This document shows positions 6,501-8,854 of a stretch of 8,854 nt of DNA, piece after piece. Made by a program: the position numbers and the translations under genes. The stretch is from NCBI GenBank assembly GCA_900770645.1, contig CAAGKY010000144.1, positions 1 to 8,854 on the forward strand, read 5' to 3'. This stretch comes from Bacilli bacterium (GTDB lineage Bacteria; Bacillota_I; Bacilli_A; ML615J-28; CAG-313). How positions within the stretch are numbered: the first letter of the stretch is position 1; every line of letters begins with the position of its first letter. Under the pieces are notes generated by a model. It was given only the letters and a program-made list of their open reading frames with translations. It was not told the origin of the DNA and made no database searches.

Positions 6501-7014
6501 CACTACACATACCAACAATTTCAGTTGTGATTTCGTAGAAAATTGGAATATCACTATTTGTTAATACACCTAAACAATCACCCATTGATAGTGACATAGG
6601 GTATCCTTCAAATACTACTTTTACAAAATTGCTACTTAATAAAATAATTCCTAATACAACAAATAAAACACTTGTAATAGTAGTTAAACAATTCCATAAA
6701 ATTGTGTTACCACCAGCAAGCTCAAAACTTTTCCCTTCTTTAGGTGCTTTAGGTTGTTTTTCCTTTTTAGGACCTTTAGCTTTTTTTGAAACTTTTTCAT
6801 TATAAACAAATTCTTTTTTATTATTTTCAAGATTAGAATTTTGATTATTTTCTACTGGAGTATTAACTTGTTGCACTACTGGCTCTGATGCTTTTGGAGT
6901 TTGACTTACTCTTATTATAGCTCCACAAGCTGAACAGAATCTAGCTCCTGGACGTAATCTAGCGCCACAACTGTCACATTTTCTTTTTTCTTCTGGTTGT
7001 ACTCTTGCATCCAT
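3523..7014 (-). CDS. Multidomain membrane protein: zinc ribbon, LRR, InlB repeats, DUF6273-like
   Basis: This 1163-residue composite has, in order: a zinc ribbon (Cys13, Cys16, Cys27, Cys30); a Lys/Pro-rich linker (about 35-98); five membrane segments at about 105-127, 166-188, 204-228, 241-262 and 294-314; an NTF2-like region (about 318-420, ending DGTWYLM); and BspA-type LRR_5 repeats (about 465-550, e.g. VIPEGVKKIEKNAF). Four InlB-like repeats follow (about 602-669, 673-741, 744-817, 819-892), then a C-terminal domain (about 895-1163) with ILWRVI, YSTINSWLN, WWLRSP and GVRPA, which match my recollection of DUF6273. An odd number of membrane segments puts the zinc ribbon inside and the repeats outside the cell. 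The ATG at 7014 has an AGGAG site 8 bases upstream. The gene stands alone, with its own probable promoter and a strong terminator. Envelope sensing or surface binding is inference; no catalytic residues are recognised. Confidence 0.93.
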   Translation of the reverse strand: MDARVQPEEKRKCDSCGARLRPGARFCSACGAIIRVSQTPKASEPVVQQVNTPVENNQNSNLENNKKEFVYNEKVSKKAKGPKKEKQPKAPKEGKSFELAGGNTILWNCLTTITSVLFVVLGIILLSSNFVKVVFEGYPMSLSMGDCLGVLTNSDIPIFYEITTEIVGMCSAIGIIGIMFLVVSILYLGYNLVMYGKYNKTLMLINTAFSSVLTVFAVMLIIFQVVLMNKCKAAGVSESTFSMAIIVLIVSIVLLAMDALKLTVLYQKKMEAKDNPSYVLNFLSTLGKNIWKYLSIGGGVAAAIVVLIIVLIATSKAPAIKLWEEFVDAYNKENVSDVVECYYPLDTEEAKAIKANYETLFAAQDVKLGKGKAQLLINTEKYVKLGITDVKYTSNGTEQKCTLTVHFGKVDGTWYLMSEVDVLKSGNVVELNDFNKEVSETILKINEDIVRGFSLKISKKDANKITTLVIPEGVKKIEKNAFIGLENLKTVVIADSVEIIETGAFANCAKLENLVLGKSLATIEANSFDGTTITKVVLPESVKYIGSNAFNTTLTEGAVTEIYTHYNETPEGFQEDWCSEGCKVYLDKQWNHEETPDRINLLTVYSNGGDYELEDDEYFETGDVVKLPIPTKKGCEFLGWYTTADFKENSKIKTDEIEISGDIAIYAKWNENIYKIKYNLDGGTLDNMTTTYKVNDLVTLGTPVKPGYTFVGWIGEGITEPVEVVEFQNETGDREYTAVYKANIYTITLVANNGTTTKKEVKVSFGDSYRLSITDFSYKGMKAIGWNTEADGSGTNYKTTQEIAYTFTEDITLYLIWSSVITLDANGGKLLGEAPRIVPGTNNYKIEVPTTHDYVFFDGWYTEDGTVKITNELGEGLKEWNFDSEVTLTAKWVDKRIVDGITYVYSGFYPQTRVTDTETLSALGKISTTNARGYIEFEGEEYAKVIYNNAREGAKFNDGLALKYKGTYYFLVEKILWRVIDEKENIVISEYIIDAVKYYENTEMRKEYNSDAELVDVYPNNFRYSTINSWLNCAAETKYEKNGFALKIFDSEKDLFSNVKMTIGIDNSIDSTLATDGMYIVGDTDGYFYPLSHKEYKETYAEKLKGKVIATDYAIAKEVVSTKWWLRSPATTKNNALAVMADGKVAINVVTDYLGVRPAANLK
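4339..5211 (-). repeat. Four tandem InlB-like repeats in the 1163-residue protein
   Basis: This region codes for about residues 602-892. Each unit has a strand resembling xYxxxGG, a central GYxFxGW-like turn and a closing IYAKW-like strand (FLGWYT...IYAKW; FVGWIG...YTAVY; AIGWNT...LYLIW; FDGWYT...LTAKW). The units diverge in length (67-74 residues) and sequence, which argues against recent duplication. Confidence 0.8.
5365..5622 (-). repeat. BspA-type leucine-rich repeats (LRR_5)
   Basis: This region codes for about residues 465-550. Three to four units of about 22-23 residues follow the pattern LVIPEGVKKIEKNAFIGLEN, VVIADSVEIIETGAF and VVLPESVKYIGSNAF. The set is short for this family, and such repeats are commonly found in surface proteins of host-associated bacteria. 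Confidence 0.85.
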
Positions 7015-7061
7015 TTTCGTTTCTCCTTTTCTTATTTTTTTTATTATTATTTTTTCAATAT

Positions 7062-7090
7062 ATTATACCTTATTTAATCGAATAAATAAA
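7062..7090 (-). promoter_or_regulatory. Probable promoter of the 1163-residue gene
   Basis: A perfect TATAAT -10 lies at 7067-7062 on the minus strand. At 17 bases upstream the -35 position reads TTTATT, a weak match, and unlike the other three promoters here there is no TG extension. Transcription would start near 7055 with a leader of about 40 A-rich bases before the AGGAG site. Confidence 0.5.
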
Positions 7091-7096
7091 GTTTTT

Positions 7097-7120
7097 AGAT
7101 AAAAATCTTATTTTCTATCT
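7097..7120 (-). terminator. Weak hairpin after the right-end surface gene
   Basis: On the minus strand, AGATAGAAA and TTTTTATCT can form a nine-pair, almost purely A-T stem (one G-U) with a six-base loop, two bases past the stop at 7123. No T-run follows, so termination here is doubtful and some read-through into the 1163-residue gene is possible. Confidence 0.25.
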
Positions 7121-7122
7121 AC

Positions 7123-8838
7123 TTATTTTTCTCTTTTCCAAATTAGAAAACTAACACTTACTAATGCTATTAGACTTACTACTACAATACTTAAGTCTTT
7201 TTTACATCCAGAATCATTTTGTTTTGGAATGATTTCTTTGTATTGTGCAATAACTTCTAAATCATTTTTAATGTTAGAGAAATCTTTGTCCCAACCAGTA
7301 AATTCATATCCATCTATTGTTGGTGCATTCGGTGCTTTTGCTGATGCACCTTCTTTTACAACTTCTGTTTTTAAAATATTCCCTTCACTATCTTTGAATA
7401 TAACAGTATATTCTTTTATTAATTCTTCATATATAGCTGTGTAAACAATTGTTCCATCTTTTTCTTCTTTATCCCATTTTATAAATGTATACCCTTCATA
7501 AATTGGAACTGTTGGTTCTTTTACTGTTTCCCCTTCTGGTAAAACAATTGTTTCAATTGTTTCTCCAAGTCTACCAATAAAAATATGAGTAATATTCTTA
7601 ATATCTACTATTTCTTTATAAATTGGAGTTACAACCATACTCTTAACAACTTTTGTTATATCTTCACTCCATCCAATAAATTCATATCCTTCAATTGTTG
7701 GAGCTGTTGGTGCTTGAACAGATGTACCATATACAGCTATTACTTCTTTTAGAAGATTTCCATCTACATCTTTAAAGGTAACTAAATATCTTTGTTGCGA
7801 TACATTATATACCGCATATACATCTAAATCTCTTTTAACATCTGTAAAATCTTTATCCCAACCGATAAATTCAAAATGATGCTCTGCTGTATCAGGTCTT
7901 GTTGGATTACTTGGTGCAGTTGCATCTTTTCCAATTTTAACTTCCTGAACACTTAATACTGTATTATCATAGTTATAGAATGTAACAGTATATTTCTCTA
8001 CATCTTTTTCAACCATTTTGAATCTTGCTGTGATTTTTGTATCACCACTAATAAGATTATAGTCTTTATCCCATCCTACAAAAACATAATCATAATATTC
8101 TGAAGATGGTTTAGTAGGATTGCTTGGTGGAGTAGCCGCATTACCTTTTTGAACATATTCTGTTTTCAAAACTGTTCCATCATAATTTAAAAATTGCACT
8201 TCACAAACTATAAGTTCTAGTTTGTATTTTGCAGTTACTTCTAAATTACCTTGAACATTAGTAAAATCTTTATCCCAACCAATGAATTTATAATAATTGC
8301 CATTTACAACTTTATCTTTGATATTAGGAGCTATTGCATCTTTACCTTTTTGAATAGCTTCTGTTTTTAATATTTTTCCATCATCATCTTTAAATATTAC
8401 TGTATACATGCTTCCTTTTTCGGCATATACTTGAATTTCAATTTCACTCCAACGATTTGGATTTTCTTTGTATTCAGCGCGAATTGTTGTTTTACCTGGT
8501 GCTATTGCTTTAATAGTACCATATTCACTAATAGTCGCAACACTTTCATTAGATGATGAATAGTTGTATGATTTGCGACTTGAATCAGGAGCATCACTTG
8601 AAAAGAATACACATCTTGTATATCCTACTTGAATTGTAGTACCTAATGCCATACCACCATTTTCAGTAACTTCTGTACCATTAATACTTGCGTTATCTGA
8701 ATTATCAGTTAATATTTCAAATGAAGCAGAATCTCCAACTGATGGTGATGTACCTTTACCTAATGTATTTGTTCTAGATAATGGTTTAACACCATAATTA
8801 TATGTTCCAGTTACTGAGTCTTTCCAAGTAATAGTGCT
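7123..8838 (-). CDS. Surface protein with six InlB-like repeats, 5' end missing
   Basis: This gene has 571 genuine codons ending in TAA at 7125-7123. Its beginning is lost, because the apparent GTG start at 8853 and the next four codons are adapter sequence. Using the open frame numbered from 8853, residues about 95-143 resemble a Big_2 immunoglobulin-like domain (YSSSNESVATISEYGTIKAI, then PGKTTIRAEY). Six InlB-like repeats follow at about 149-211, 217-279, 287-349, 356-413, 422-475 and 482-539, most carrying GWDKDFxxVKxDLxVxAxY; the fifth is the most divergent. The C-terminus is a short spacer, SGCKK, a membrane segment (about 554-571) and a basic WKREK end. It has no LPxTG motif, so sortase anchoring is unlikely. 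Export is expected, but the signal peptide would be in the missing part. Adhesion is only inferred from the domains. Confidence 0.9.
   Translation of the reverse strand, partial: STITWKDSVTGTYNYGVKPLSRTNTLGKGTSPSVGDSASFEILTDNSDNASINGTEVTENGGMALGTTIQVGYTRCVFFSSDAPDSSRKSYNYSSSNESVATISEYGTIKAIAPGKTTIRAEYKENPNRWSEIEIQVYAEKGSMYTVIFKDDDGKILKTEAIQKGKDAIAPNIKDKVVNGNYYKFIGWDKDFTNVQGNLEVTAKYKLELIVCEVQFLNYDGTVLKTEYVQKGNAATPPSNPTKPSSEYYDYVFVGWDKDYNLISGDTKITARFKMVEKDVEKYTVTFYNYDNTVLSVQEVKIGKDATAPSNPTRPDTAEHHFEFIGWDKDFTDVKRDLDVYAVYNVSQQRYLVTFKDVDGNLLKEVIAVYGTSVQAPTAPTIEGYEFIGWSEDITKVVKSMVVTPIYKEIVDIKNITHIFIGRLGETIETIVLPEGETVKEPTVPIYEGYTFIKWDKEEKDGTIVYTAIYEELIKEYTVIFKDSEGNILKTEVVKEGASAKAPNAPTIDGYEFTGWDKDFSNIKNDLEVIAQYKEIIPKQNDSGCKKDLSIVVVSLIALVSVSFLIWKREK
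7126..7215 (-). other. C-terminal Gly-Cys, membrane segment, basic tail
   Basis: This stretch codes for the last 30 residues of the right-end surface protein: NDSGCKK, a hydrophobic run (LSIVVVSLIALVSVSFLIW), then KREK. The three-part layout of short motif, helix and basic end resembles CTERM-type sorting signals rather than LPxTG. A simple tail anchor is equally possible. Confidence 0.55.
7237..8409 (-). repeat. Six InlB-like repeats in the right-end surface protein
   Basis: The units are about 54-63 residues each, with the recurrent layout YTVxFKDxDGxxLKTExVxKG, then APxxPT, then YEFxGWDKDF, then a DLxVxAxY strand. At DNA level, the plus strand shows recurring AAATCTTTATCCCAACC-like blocks near 7284, 7850, 8060 and 8268. 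These are the reverse complement of GWDKDF codons and could mislead short-read assembly. Confidence 0.85.
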
Positions 8839-8854
8839 AGATCGGAAGAGCACA
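8839..8854. other. Illumina adapter remnant at window end
   Basis: The last 16 bases, AGATCGGAAGAGCACA, are identical to the start of the standard Illumina TruSeq read-1 adapter. Sequence of this kind at a contig end is untrimmed adapter, not genome. It supplies the false GTG start and the residues LFRS in the overlapping frame. The first two bases could be genuine by chance. Confidence 0.95.

Noticed and set aside
7229..7444. Plus-strand open frame of 71 codons
   Set aside because: It is antisense to the last InlB repeat of the right-end surface gene, with no initiation signals.
1..8838. Mycoplasma-type code with TGA read as Trp
   Set aside because: The Trp codons I checked are TGG, the long frames are unbroken under the standard code, and all recognised genes with visible ends stop at TAA.
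8839..8853. GTG at 8853 as the real start of the right-end gene
   Set aside because: The GTG and the following four codons are adapter sequence, and the product lacks a signal peptide, as expected for a cut gene.
1..8854. CRISPR array, transposon, attachment site or defence system
   Set aside because: I found no regularly spaced direct repeats, transposase or integrase motifs, terminal inverted repeats or tRNA-derived duplications. The repeats present are protein-coding InlB and LRR units.

Overview
The window is an AT-rich stretch of a low-GC Gram-positive bacterium. All recognisable genes lie on the minus strand. The gene set (type II thymidine kinase, TadA, a short Alu-less SRP RNA, Cys-anchored lipoproteins, BspA/InlB-type surface proteins, strong AGGAGG-type ribosome sites, TAA stops) suggests an uncultured Bacilli-like or Mollicutes-related gut Bacillota. 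Trp is encoded by TGG in the long intact frames, so the standard bacterial code fits better than the Mycoplasma code. The last 16 bases are an exact match to Illumina adapter sequence, so the right end is an assembly or read artefact and the window probably ends where a draft contig ends.

In transcription order (right to left): (1) 7123-8838, the 3' part of a large surface protein with a Big_2-like segment, six InlB-like repeats and a C-terminal Gly-Cys/transmembrane/basic tail. (2) 3523-7014, a 1163-residue membrane protein with a cytoplasmic zinc ribbon, five membrane segments, an NTF2-like region, BspA-type leucine-rich repeats, four InlB-like repeats and a C-terminal DUF6273-like domain, closed by a strong hairpin terminator. 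(3) A promoter followed by a housekeeping operon: a short formate/nitrite-transporter-family protein, thymidine kinase (tdk) and tRNA adenosine deaminase (tadA, overlapping tdk by 11 bases). (4) The SRP RNA gene (ffs), whose promoter sits in the last codons of tadA and whose terminal helix plus T-run should end its transcript. (5) A separate promoter driving two lipoprotein genes with InlB-like repeats. The second runs off the left edge.

Four different InlB-repeat surface proteins, with at least three attachment modes (lipid anchor, multipass membrane, C-terminal tail), surround an ordinary nucleoside-salvage/tRNA-modification/SRP block. The most unusual points are a roughly 135-residue domain inserted inside the third InlB repeat of the 384-residue lipoprotein, the inside-to-outside composite architecture of the 1163-residue protein, the Gly-Cys tail of the right-end protein, and an SRP RNA whose apical loop is not the usual GGAA tetraloop. 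I see no mobile element, CRISPR array, tRNA or defence system. Functions of the surface proteins cannot be deduced beyond domain recognition.
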